Origin: Trichoplusia ni
Lineage: Eukaryota; Arthropoda; Insecta; Lepidoptera; Noctuidae
DNA: 64,000 nt
Direction: 5' to 3'
Assembly (NCBI RefSeq): GCF_003590095.1
Contig: NC_039488.1
Location: 7,130,001-7,194,000 of the forward strand
The notes under the pieces were generated by a model. That model did not search any database. It had not been told where the DNA came from and worked only from the letters and a program-made list of their open reading frames with translations. This document shows, in pieces, positions 1 to 11,700 of this stretch (the first letter of the stretch is position 1; each line of letters begins with the position of its first letter). The translations under genes were made by a program, and so were the position numbers.

Positions 1-90
1 TATTTAGGCATACAATAATTAAATCATAGTCGGGCAGGAATATAATTACAAACTTATGCTACATATATTAAAAGGTGTACATGTTTATAT

Positions 91-453
91 TTACATAAAT
101 ATATTTGTTTTATTACCTACTTTATTTTCTAAAAAATCCGTAATCGTGTAAAAACATTTTTGTGACAACCATTGTTTTAATTTTAATTTAAACAGTCTAA
201 ATGGAAGTTCTCTTATAGTTTGGGGTATTTTATTATAAATTTTAATACACATAAACATGCAGTTTTTATGATATAGGGTGGTTCTACAACCTGGTACAAA
301 TATCTTGGTGGGATCTCGTTTGCTGAACACATTTTTTTTAGAGGCTTTTACAAATAGCTGTGGATGTTTTCTTACAAATATTCCAATTTCCAGTATATAA
401 AGTGAGAAAATTGCCTGTATTTTAGTTTTTTTAAATAGTGGTTTGCAGGAATC
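91..453 (-). pseudogene. C-terminal remnant of a non-LTR retrotransposon reverse transcriptase
   Basis: Reading on the minus strand, an open frame of about 120 codons runs from near 453 to the stop at 91. It contains the pattern SCKPLF, then SLYILEIGIFVRKHPQLF, then YHKNCMFMCIKIYNKIP and RLFKLKLKQWL. That order is typical of the tail that follows the reverse transcriptase domain in CR1/Zenon- or jockey-type LINE ORF2 proteins of Lepidoptera. No catalytic palm motif is present, and the frame is lost upstream of about 455, so this is a 5'-truncated dead copy. The first Met in the frame is not a real start. The LINE clade is inferred from remembered family patterns. Confidence 0.6.
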
Positions 454-459
454 TAAGTG

Positions 460-1915
460 TGTGTTGTGTCGATGTATGGCGATAGGGTGTCAAAGTTTTG
501 AAGCCTATTCTTTTGGTTATATATTTTGTATCGTATCGTTATATATTATGCTAATTTAGCTTTTTTTCTCAGGTTATACTATCTGCACCAGATAGCAAGA
601 TTCATTTTCTTCGTCCTGGCGCTGTATGTCTTATGGTCGATATTCTCACTACTTTGGTGAATAAAGGTGATTTTAAAATAAGTTAGGTTTAAAAATCTCT
701 TCAAACAATAAAATTGATTTTCTTTTTATTTATTGCTATTTTTGGGAAGGTTTTCAAAAATGGTGATAGTTTTTTGGGGGTTTTAAAAATGTAAATTATT
801 CTTCACTGTCAGTTACGGAGCCACCATTTTAAATATGGCGGATTTTTTTATGTTTCGAAATGTTTTTTATCAGCCCGGTTTTTAACTAAACCTTTAAAGA
901 CCAAAATCTTTTGTAACATAAACTTTAAATTTAAGAATAACTTAGGATAACATATCGAAATGTTACCAAAACTATTTTTCATTAAACATTATGCTATCTT
1001 TCCACCAGAACCTTAGGCCAAGCGGTATTTTTTCAATCATTAACGGCAAACACTCAAAGCATGTAAATGACAGGTCAGTCACTTGACATAAAGAAACGAT
1101 ATTTTCATACATTTGAACGACATAAAAATGAGATTGTAACTATAAAAATAGTGAATTGACTTGATATTGATGAGTGCGTTGCGAGGTATGTCTATTTAAA
1201 AATCAATAGAATCGCTTTTAAAATGCAAACCGTTTTAAACACTTGAAGCTTGAAACTGGCGGCCTACCACCATCTTTCATACTGATGCATTTGTGAAAGA
1301 AAGACAGCGTAATACAGGGCGTATAGGCATCTCTTTCCCACACCTGCAAATGGTACTTTGTGTCATGATAGTTGACTCATACCTTTATACATATCAAAGT
1401 TGTTAAATTCCGTCCTTAAAGTAATTTTAATTGAAAACAGTTCAAAATACATGACAAGTTAATTGTAAACAAAATAGGTTAAGTATAATAGTTTTTAAGT
1501 TTTGTAATTATAGTTTAAAGTGTAACGTTATATTTTATCCAAAAATAAACAATTTAATGATGATTTTCTGTTTAATTTTTAGTCATTATCAATATACTTA
1601 TATTAAGACCTACATTTTAGGGGGATTTAATTATTTTTTTCTCATATATCATATCTGGCAAATGGCTAAAATATATTAATACAAGGAACCAGCTTCTAAA
1701 ATAGTTTTTCAAAATAAGCTTCAGGCTTGCAACTATTTTTTAAATAAAACAATGTTCATATATTTTCATATTTTTTTATTAAAACATAAACCACTTCACA
1801 ATGAATAAGGGAATTGAGATTCAATACAAGTCCATATAAAAAGCGGGTAGTTTGATACACTATATTGCTAATTTACTCATTAATTGAACCCTTTTAATAA
1901 GATTGTGTAATAAAC
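460..1915. other. AT-rich non-coding stretch
   Basis: No coding exon, RNA gene or clear repeat was recognised on either strand. The stretch holds only short A/T runs and frames too short and too low in complexity to support. Confidence 0.5.
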
Positions 1916-1917
1916 CA

Positions 1918-2066
1918 GTCTTAGGGGTATCGTGTTGCCCAGGTAACTGGGTTGAGGAGGTCAGATAGGCAGTCGCTCCTTGTAAAACACTGGTACTTAG
2001 CTGCATCCGGTTAGACTGGAAGCCGACCCCAACATAGTTGGGAAAAGGCTAGGATGATGATGAGGT
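1918..2066 (+). repeat. 5S-derived SINE, 3' half
   Basis: The copy carries the family's 3' body (GGGTATCGTGTTGCCCAGG, then CAGATAGGCAGTCGCTCC, then CCCCAACATAGTTGGGAAA) and ends in an ATGATGATG-like tail. The same block recurs at 11620, 22995, 57650 and, inverted, inside the full copies at 16690, 35169, 40870 and 52945. The 5S-like head is missing, as expected after 5' truncation during reverse transcription. Confidence 0.75.
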
Positions 2067-2185
2067 TTTGTAGTTAAATACAAATAATAAAATGAAAAAA
2101 TCTCGAACTAGTGACCCCTGGCTATAGATACCAGTTATTTTAACAATTAAGTTACCGGCGTTACTGATCAATATTTTGATTTGAT

Positions 2186-2252
2186 TATTGCACCGAGTCA
2201 CGTCTTATGACGAGAATTGCAGTCGCAGGTTCAAATCCTATCTGTGGTTATT
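2186..2252 (+). repeat. tRNA-like fragment, probable SINE head
   Basis: A T-arm-like block (GTTCAAATCC) follows a short stem-loop, and a run of T comes straight after it. No full cloverleaf can be folded, so this is a degenerate tRNA-derived SINE piece and not a tRNA gene. Confidence 0.3.
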
Positions 2253-2814
2253 TTTTTTTATTATACTATTTGTATTTTATAACAAATACTACCTGATTCT
2301 GCGTTTTGAAATAATTAAGTTGAAAATTAGCATTATAATGTAATCACAAATGGCGTCTAATTATTATTAAGAGAAAAAATACTACAGGGATACAAATCAG
2401 TCAAATTAAGCTTCAAATCAAAACAATAATATCAATGGTGGTCAAAATACTTTTACTGGTGTTCAGCTGTCAGTGAGACCCTGACCTTAACACAACTTGG
2501 GACTAAGACATGATTTTTCGAAAAAGTAAAAAAATATCCAAAATTGTGCTAGATAATTCTAAAGAATATCTTCTATGGAATCTTTTCTTTCAAGTCATAC
2601 ATAATTGTAATACAATTCAAAAATTCACCATATATAAATATAATTACAAATAACTAAAATTGTGCAATGTAAAAGATGTACAAAATTTTTAAGTCTTTTC
2701 CTGGATGGAATATGTATGAAAGACTACAAATAAACTTACAAGACTATTTTGATATACAAATTAGACGTGATTTTCAAGAGTTTTAGTATTTACATATGAA
2801 AAGATAGTTCACAA

Positions 2815-2961
2815 GTCCCGATTTTTCAATCGTCAGATAACTTTTATCTGAGGAATAGATATGGCCGACATATTTTTGAGATATTTTCTATACAAAAGCT
2901 GTCAAAACGTCAAGCATATTCGGCGAATAAAAGTTATCTGGCGATTGAAAAATAGGCCCTA
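2815..2961. mobile_element. MITE with approximately 35-bp terminal inverted repeats
   Basis: The left end (ATTTTTCAATCGTCAG, then ATAACTTTTATCTG) is matched in inverse orientation by the right end (CAGATAACTTTTAT region, then CGATTGAAAAAT). There are only a few mismatches over about 35 bp, and a 75-bp centre separates the arms. It has no coding capacity. It is a small non-autonomous DNA transposon whose superfamily cannot be assigned because the target duplication is unclear. Confidence 0.7.
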
Positions 2962-3022
2962 AGACAAATTAAAGTTACAATAATTAAGTAACTAAAATGT
3001 ATGAGTGTGACCCAACGAATGA

Positions 3023-3220
3023 ACGGATAGCCGAGTGGTTGAGATCACTACGCCAAACACCGGAGCGCGTCGTGCCGCGGGTTCAATCCCGCGTTGGACA
3101 AGCGTTTGTGTGATCCACGAATGCTTGTTTAGAGTCTGGCTGTCTTTGTGCATGTGATTTGTATGTTTGTGAAACCCCCCGCTATACAAGGAATAAACTT
3201 CTTACTGCGGGAGTCGTATT
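3023..3220 (+). repeat. tRNA-derived SINE, family A (near full length)
   Basis: The copy starts with a tRNA-like head: A box TAGCCGAGTGG and B box GGTTCAATCCC. The family body follows (TGTGATCCACGAATGCTTG, CTTTGTGCATGTGA, GTTTGTGAAAC) and it ends near GCGGGAGTCG. Many copies on both strands share this order, so it is a dispersed SINE and not a functional tRNA gene. Confidence 0.85.
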
Positions 3221-4350
3221 AAAAAAATAATTAAATGTCAATACCATACATTTTAGGGAAGCCTGACATAATTAGCTTGTAGACATGTTAATTACCTACA
3301 GAAACTTTTAGAGTCTGATAATGTATAAATCTCATCTAATTTGTAAACAAAAATAAACCTACGGAATGTAAAAATCACTACAAAATATTTTTCTTACACT
3401 ATTATTACAAATTATGTTAGTAAGTGTTTACATAAATGCTTTATAGAGACCATACATATATATCAAGTGAAAATAAGCCTTAAACATTGAGTTTATTGTA
3501 CACACTCCCTTATATTAAGTTTGTATTGTATTGCTATGCGATGCTTTAGATATCACAAAATACATTTATTTAATTTCCAAGAGATACCGTACTTATCGAG
3601 CTTCTTAATGAGATTCGTAGCTAAATGGGTGATAGATATTTGGGTGATTTTAAGGTTAAGCTGTGCTTGCCGCGATTGATCTATGGATGGGGAAACAACG
3701 ACTGTCATACGTCAATCTTTGACAGTCATTATGACAAGTCTGTCTAGCTGTGTTATAAAGATTAGCTTTTGTGTCAACTTTATTTAAAAAAATACTGGTA
3801 TTAAACTGAATCTCGCAAATAACTGAGATTCACAACAATATTTTAATGAGGAATTCCATTTTACACTATGCTTCTAGTTACAATATTCGTAAAAAAAACT
3901 ATAGCATCGCATAGCGTACAGTTTTCGTCTTCAGTATAAAAATATTAAAAACTACACACACGACATTTAATTGCAGGTACTACATACCTAAAACTATTAT
4001 ATAAATATCAGTAGATAATTTCATGAACAGATAGTCTACCTGTTACCGTCACCTCATAAAGAGTAACGGAGACAGTAAGACACGGCGTCCCTTTTCCACG
4101 ATTACAGAAGTTTTACTTTAAGAGGCAACAATAGGCCTTGTATTTGTCTTAATTATAGTGTTTTACTAGAATATCTTTTAGCTGCCTTTATAGGAAAATA
4201 TTCGAGTTCATTTTTTACTTATTTAGATGGAACATAAATAATAAAACACAGTTTAACACTTTGGCACGTTAGAATATAAATATTGGAAAGAATAACAGAC
4301 ATTGTTTCAAGTTTGACGGCAACAGTACATACATATTATATGTATGTAGG
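3221..4350. other. AT-rich non-coding stretch
   Basis: I see no exon, RNA gene or recognisable repeat here. Confidence 0.45.
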
Positions 4351-4357
4351 ATATTTT

Positions 4358-4525
4358 CCCACGTTTTTATAAACTCACTTTCTTGTTTGTTTCTCAACTC
4401 AACTCAATTTTGAGGCACTTCCCGATAAGCCTGCAGGCTGAAATTCTTCAGGGTAGCTTCAAACCTGATGCCAATGCAATTTACATTAATAAAATTTGAA
4501 TGCAGTGATATTTAAAAAACGTGGG
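4358..4525. mobile_element. MITE with CCCACGTTTTT terminal inverted repeats
   Basis: The left end CCCACGTTTTTATAAA is matched in inverse by the right end TTTAAAAAACGTGGG. The interior carries the family signature (TTGAGGCACTTCCCGATAAG, then CAGGCTGAAATT, then GGTAGCTTCAAACC). Decayed copies with the same interior lie at 21798, 41570, 54188 and 59990. No ORF is present. Confidence 0.7.
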
Positions 4526-4529
4526 TCTT

Positions 4530-5761
4530 TAGATTTTTTGTAATCAATTAATTTTACAATTAATACAATGGAAAAATTTAAACCGCAGACGATCTGATGA
4601 CTAAATGCACCAATCGCTCTCCCTTCTTCCCGAGGTCAATGACTTAGAGTTCAAAATCGTCCATGGTACTGTGTTACATCTAACTCACCAATGTCTGAAA
4701 ATCTTAACAATATTTAGACCAAAGTTATAAATATACATAGATATGTTATCACGATATGTGCTGTGATGGTACTCCCGGTACCCGGATATCCGTACACGAG
4801 CGGGTCGGGCCTCAAACCCGGGTAGTTAATGTCCGGCATTGGCGATTCTGGAAAGGTTTTTGTAGATATAGAATAGTTCTATATTCTATTTGGTTAGGTG
4901 AATGATTGTTAGTATAACAAATTACACAATTTAGTAAAAGGACTAGAAATAAAAACTAGGATCAGGATTCTACCAGAATACTAAAATTATAGATTTACAA
5001 GCTTTTTTTTGGTTTTTGTTTGTTAGTCAATGTGCATTTGTTCACCAACTTTCTTTGCTAAACTTACCTATATAAAACAAGTAATAACAGTTGATAAACA
5101 CCTAGAAATCAGCTAAACAACTTTATATTATAGCATGCATAAAAATATTACTTTAAATCCGATAATTATCATCAAAATTCGTTGATGACTGCCTCTAATC
5201 CTGTTACCAGACGAAACTAAGAATGGCTAATAATGCAAAAAAAATAGTTTACAATAATAAAAATTGCAAATAAAAAGCTAAGTTCAAGATTAATGCAAAT
5301 AAAAACAACACAAAAACAATCGTACAACAAGAATACTCAGAGCCCTTAGATAAGTTATACCTGTGTTTTTACAAACAATTATATATCAAACTGATCAAAT
5401 GTATGGAAATGACAATTCTTTCTGCCAATTGAAACGGTTTGAGTTGTCCGTTCAATATATAGGAGCGATGCTTCATGAGTAACTTAATAGGATAACTGTT
5501 TGACTTCAAAGTCGGAGGTTCTAAAATTGACAAGTTTTTCGAAAGACTCGCTTTTATGATACTACAAAGTAAATGATTGCCTGATGACCTTCGTGTACCG
5601 GGGGCACGGTAACTCTCGGACAGTCCCGCTGCCAAGACTCGTCCTCCGTCACCCGTAGACTTCTGATATCGCGACGTCAGAGGTCTAGGGGCGTTTAAAC
5701 TCTGATTCCTGCTAGCTTGGAGGAATATAAGTTGTCTAGGGGCTACTAAAGGCAGTACAAC
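4530..5761. other. Non-coding, includes probable lachesin 3' flank
   Basis: This lies directly downstream of the lachesin stop on the minus strand and probably holds its 3' UTR. I could not place a polyadenylation signal with confidence. The open frame near 5369-5635 on the minus strand has no recognisable domain and starts inside this flank, so I leave it uncalled. Confidence 0.4.
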
Positions 5762-8700
5762 TCACCTTCGTCCGGCGTACGCTACGTAGATGACGAGGAG
5801 AGTCGCCAGCGTGCCGGCGGAGGGGGCCAGCGAGGCGGCGCCCGCGTAGCGCGCCGTGCCACACGCGGGCGGACACACCGGGATTATCGACTCTATGCAA
5901 TACATAATAAGCATGCTAACAACATATGCAGAAATACGAAAGAGGCATGCAATGCAAATGTATGCAAGTTCGACGCACAGCAGAATGACGAGTTTAGACA
6001 CAGCAGAATATTGTGGACGTTATTTTATTTAACGTAAAAATATATATTCGTTATTTTCTTAGAAGTCATTCTGTAAATATCAGTTTCAAGTGGAATAAAC
6101 AAATAAATAGACATTTTAGATAGTCATTAAGCTGAGTATCAATCTTGCATATGAGTTTAAATATTGCTTCTGTGCATAAGAACTTGTAACTTTGTATGGA
6201 AACACTGCGTTTTGAATATTCATTGCACAAAAGCAGTATTCTTAATAATAAATAGGGTTTTGTTTAAGATATTTGATGGCTTGTTTCAAAAGGCCGTTCA
6301 GATTGATAACTGCATGGATAACTGCTGTCAAGTGGGTGCAAGCGTTTATGTGATTCACGGATGGTTTCGGAGAGTCTTCTTAAATATTCTTGAAAATCCC
6401 GCGACACATGGATTTAATTCCTTACCGCGGGAGTAGCTTTTACTAAGTTTTATTGATTTATTTATTAATGGGATCTCTAAGTGACTTTACAGTGTAATAT
6501 AAAACAGTAAAATCTAATCTAAAATATAAAGCAAATAATCAGCCTTTTAGAAACTTAGATAGGTAAACCAAAATTGTATAATTGATGTGTAGTGTTTCAG
6601 AATAATTTATCCTGGTAACTAATGTCGGTGGTATTACAGCATTCTCGTTCACACAAAAAAAAACAAAGACCAGATACCATTCACACCACATTCAAGAAAG
6701 CATTCGGAGATATCAAAATCAGTCGCGACACATACGTACAATATGAGGAATACTTTAATTGTGACTTATCTAACTAAATTGCTGTATGTTAAACATATAA
6801 CATTCTGATCCTTGGCAAGAAACAAAAGTAATTTATCTGAGAAAAGGTCCTATCTACAATATCCCCTGTTTAATTAATTAAAAGTTTTTCTGCATTATGA
6901 GTTTTATAGTTGTGTAGTGTAAGAGAAAATTACATTTATTGCTAAAAAAAAGCAAATAAAAATAGAAGGAACTATAAATTTGATCTCATACATGAATTTA
7001 GTCTATTAAATGATGCAACAGTTTAACCATGTGTATTAATCGGGATCGCCCGACTAGTTTCAGACCCAACCGGAATCCTTAATCATGAGCTGACACTGCG
7101 ATCAATACGCGTGAGTATACCGTTGCATCATATTAATAATAAATTATCCTCAAAGTTATGTCAACGAATAGAAACTACTTATTTTGTAGATTATGAAGTA
7201 AACATTGGCGGAATTACATATAGTTTTCCCTATAGCTTCGATTTAATATTTTTATAGTATTACGCTAAGCTAGCGAGCGATAAATAGGTTTATGAGCAAT
7301 TATTCAACAGACCTGTCACCAATATTTAAAATAAGACTATTCTTAAAACGAGACGGCACACTAGCGCCATCTGCCTTTTGATAGCACGGATAGCCGAGTG
7401 CTATAGATCAGGCCAGAAATTGAGCGCGACGTATCGCGGGTTCGATCAACGCATATGACAAGCATTTATGTGATCCACGAATGCTTGTCCTGAGTCTGCG
7501 CATGTGACTTGAATGTTTGTGAAACCTATCGCGACACAAGAGTAGGTGTAAATTGGGATTTCTGGATCAGAAGAGATCCAGAAACACCCAATTTAAACTA
7601 CCATTCACTGTATTCAGAAATAATAGGTACTATTTACTCGAATATTCAAAGGCATATTAGTAGCTATTTATGGAGTGACCAGATCATTCTTTTGAATGAA
7701 ATGAATGATGGTATGAATTGGGTGTTTCTGAACCTGCATATTAAGATGAATAGATAAATATAGGAGCCAGTAGATCGACCCCACTTTACACCTACTCACA
7801 AGGATTCAATTCTTTAGAGCAATATCTATTTTAAATTGTACCACTCCTACAATCTAACTTGAAGTATAGGTGGTAGGATTTAAGGACTATTTTAAAATGT
7901 ATTATTAATAATATTATCCACTCACCGACTAATTCAACTTGTCCCTCGTCTGTCCCCAGCTTATTCTGAGCTTTGCATTTGAAGATACCGTACTGGCGCT
8001 TCTCAATTGTGATCACTCTGATCGTCGTGTCCGTGAACTCGTCAGCGGTCGCGAAGTGAGAGATTCTGGGGGATAACAGGAATGTTAACATAAATAAATT
8101 ATGTTGGAGGATCTGTTGTCCGACTTCAAAAAGGAAGAGGTTGTCAATTCGTCGGGATTTGTTTTTTGTTTGTTACCTCAGACCTTCGGATTGGATGAAC
8201 CAATTTTGTGGATTACTTTTTTCATTTGAGCTGTCATTTGGTTCCAATAAATCTCATCGTTCGACTCATTAGTTTTCATCGCGTGAAAGCTCGCTTAAAA
8301 TCGAAAAAAATCCCACGGAAACATTAAATTGGGATAAAAACTCTCTATTTCTAATTCTATAAATCAATCCTGATTATTAACTATCTGTGTACCAATTTTC
8401 GTCTAAATCCATTCAGTGGTTTTCGCGTGAAAGAGAAACAAACAAATATACATACAAACTTTCGCGTTTATAATATTAGTAGGATTGAGTTACAGATATA
8501 ATTATACAATAGATGCCGCAAATGCATGTAACTTTGCGTGTCTAAACGCCAACCAAGTGTCCAGGATGGTCGCCGCTACTCCGTGCCCGCGCGTGTCGTA
8601 GCCGGACGAACAAAATTTCGAGTACTCAAAGGCAAGAACATATTTAATATCACAGGTAAGTCATTTTAAAATAATATTATCAGTAAATTCTGTGGTAAAA

Positions 8701-11700
8701 AGTCGGCACGCTTGGTTCCAATACAAATCGTGATACTTGTGTCATCTATTGTATATTTATACTAGCTGACCCAGCAAACGATGTTTTGCCCAATAAATTA
8801 TTTCTAGTTGTATGTATTTTTTAAAGCTACAGTATAAAAAAATAAAAACAAACCATTTCGTCCAAAAAATTAAATTAAAAATTTTAGTGTGAGCAACCCT
8901 TATCACTTAAGGGTATGATAAATAGATGTTAGTCGATTCTCAGGCCTACTGAATACGCATATAAAATAGGTAAAAATCGGTTAAGTCGTTTCGGAGGAGT
9001 ACGGTAACTAACATCGTGACACGGGAATTTTATATATTAGAAGATCTGTGGATTAAGTACACGATGGTTGTGTGTCTACCTGTAATGCTGGTTGTTGGAC
9101 AGCTGCACCTCGTCCTTGAGCCAGGTGATGGCGGGCGGCGGGTAGGCCTCCACGTGGCACTCCAAGTCCATGTCGTATTGTAAGGCCTATAATGTGATGA
9201 GTTTATTATTATCATGTTGGAGAGGATCTTGGTTTGGTTTTGTGATGATTATGGGTGGTGTAGTAATTGTTGTTATAGTTCTTTTAAATTAAAATAAACA
9301 GCGTTTTTTGTTTGATAAAAATGTCACAAAAAAAAACTTTATTGAATGCATTTAAACGGTAATTTAGGAGCAGGGGAAACTACGTAAAACGACGACGCAT
9401 AGTATATGATATAGAATAATTAATTATGACGCATGTATAAAATAATTAAATTATATACTTTATCATCTTTTCAACCACCAAAATACGTCTTTAGCAAGTT
9501 TAAACACACAAACACACACTCCTGATCTATTTCCTTTACTTTATTACGGGTTACATCATACCTGAGCCAGTCTAGGTCTAGGCACAGTGACTACGGGCGC
9601 GAACTCGACTTCTAGATTGATATTCCTGCGCGCGCCCTTGCCAACACCGTTCTCTGCCACGCAGTAGTATGTGCCGCGGTCTTCCTTGTGAACAGCCGCG
9701 ATTTTCAGGATGTTTCCTCTGTTGAATGGAAATAATGTGATTAGTTTCTGCTTGTATTATAAAGTGGATTAGAAAAGAAGATGTTAACAAATTTTCGATA
9801 TATTCAGTGAGTCTTTAGAGGTATTCTTATACTTACACTCTTAAAAGGTTTACTGTCTAAAGAGTTTTAATATCTTTTTGTTTCGTTACTGACTGTTAAG
9901 CAGAATTTACGATTCTTTCTATTTATTAATTCCTCGTATCGTGGGGGGTTTTAGAACAATTCAAGTCGCATACACAAAGACACCCAGGCTCTGAACAAGC
10001 ATTCGTGGATCACACAGGCGCTTGTCCTACACGGTGATCGAACCCACGACATATCGCGTAGAGTGGATCTGGCGTGGTGACCTCAACCAATCGACTATCC
10101 GTACAGTCTTCATGATTGATTTAAATTAACTAGATTTAAACTTAATATACTTATTTATTACCATTAATTCGAACTTTCACACACCATTATTTCTATAACA
10201 ATGTAAGAAAGATCGCTGAGAGTTCAAAATCATTACTCTTGCAAGGACCAAGGATATAAATTAATCTACCTGTAGATGGAGCCACCGGTCGGCAGGATGG
10301 CGTTGTTCTCACGACGCCAAGAGATCTTCGGCAGCGGGAAACCACCCGAGTAACATTCCATTTGTACACCTGAAGATGAAAAACAAAAAAAATATAAATA
10401 CGTACTTTAATCTATACTAATATATAAAGCTGAAGAGTTTGATTGTTTGTTTGAACGCGCTAATCTCAGGAAGTACTGGTCCGAATTGAAAAATTATTTT
10501 TGTGTTGAATCTATACTAATATATAAAGCTGAAGAGTTTGATTGTTTGTTTGAACGCGCTAATCTCAGGAAGTACTGGTCCGAATTGAAAAATTATTTTT
10601 GTGTTGAATAGACCATTCATCGAGGAAGGCTTTAGGCTATAAACCGTCACGCTGCGACTAATAGGAGCGAAGATACAATGGAAAATGTGAAAAAAACAGG
10701 GTAGGTATAAATCATAACTTATATCTTCTACCCACGGGGACGAAGTCGCGGGCAACAGCTAGTTTACTAATATTATACAAGCAAAAGTTTGTATGTATGG
10801 ATGTTTGTTTTGCTTTCACGCAAAAACCACTGAACGGATGTAGACGAAACTTGGTACAAAGATAGTTTATAACCAGGATTAACATATAATAGGATATTTT
10901 TTGCATATTGCCCAGTAGTGGGATATTATTAATGGGACAAAACCTCAAATACCACATCGATTTTTCGGTTAGTGGTAGGATCCCAAGACTTAGTCATAGG
11001 ATAACACTTACTCTCTCCCTCGCTAGCGACTAACGACCGCGTCGAGTTATCAGATATGATGGGCGGGCGTCGAACCTGCAGCTCCACCTCCGCTGTGATC
11101 TTGTTACTGATGGACATGAGAACCTGGCACTGGTACCAGCCAGCGTCGTTCTCTTGAATATCTTTAATCTAATGAACGAGAAGTAATGATTAGTGACTAA
11201 GTTTTGTTAGGTTTCGCATGCGTTTAGGTTGATTATCGCGGTAAAATGTAGGTTTTAACTTTAGTTGCAGTTAAAGTTGTCCTTACTTACTATTTCAAAA
11301 AAATCGGCTTTGCGGTTTAGCCGTGACAGAAACATTAACAAAATTACTGATGGATTTATGATTATGGTAATGTATGTTAAAACCAGAGACAATTATGACA
11401 AATCATCATTAGCAGTTAAATGTGGGAAATACTCCTTGATTAAAACATCAATATTCAATTTCAGTTCGCATCCGTTTGGGAGCTATGATGCCACATACAG
11501 ACACACGTCATCTTATAACACCCCTCTTTTTCCGTCGCTGGTTCTTCAGACCTTCAGCCGATCCATATAAGATGCGACATTTAGCTTTGGAACTTTTTCT
11601 CAAATTATTTTGAGTTTCCAGTCAGTTCCGTCCTTGTAAAACACTGGTACTTAGCTGAATCCGGTTAGACTGGAAGCCGACCCCAACATAGTTGGGAAAA

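Noticed and set aside
5369..5635. 88-codon minus-strand frame as an extra lachesin exon or gene
   Set aside because: It lies after the lachesin stop, has no recognisable domain and no good acceptor at its start. It is kept only as possible 3' UTR.
7509..7757. 82-codon plus-strand frame
   Set aside because: It spans the SINE/MITE junction and is made of inverted-repeat sequence.
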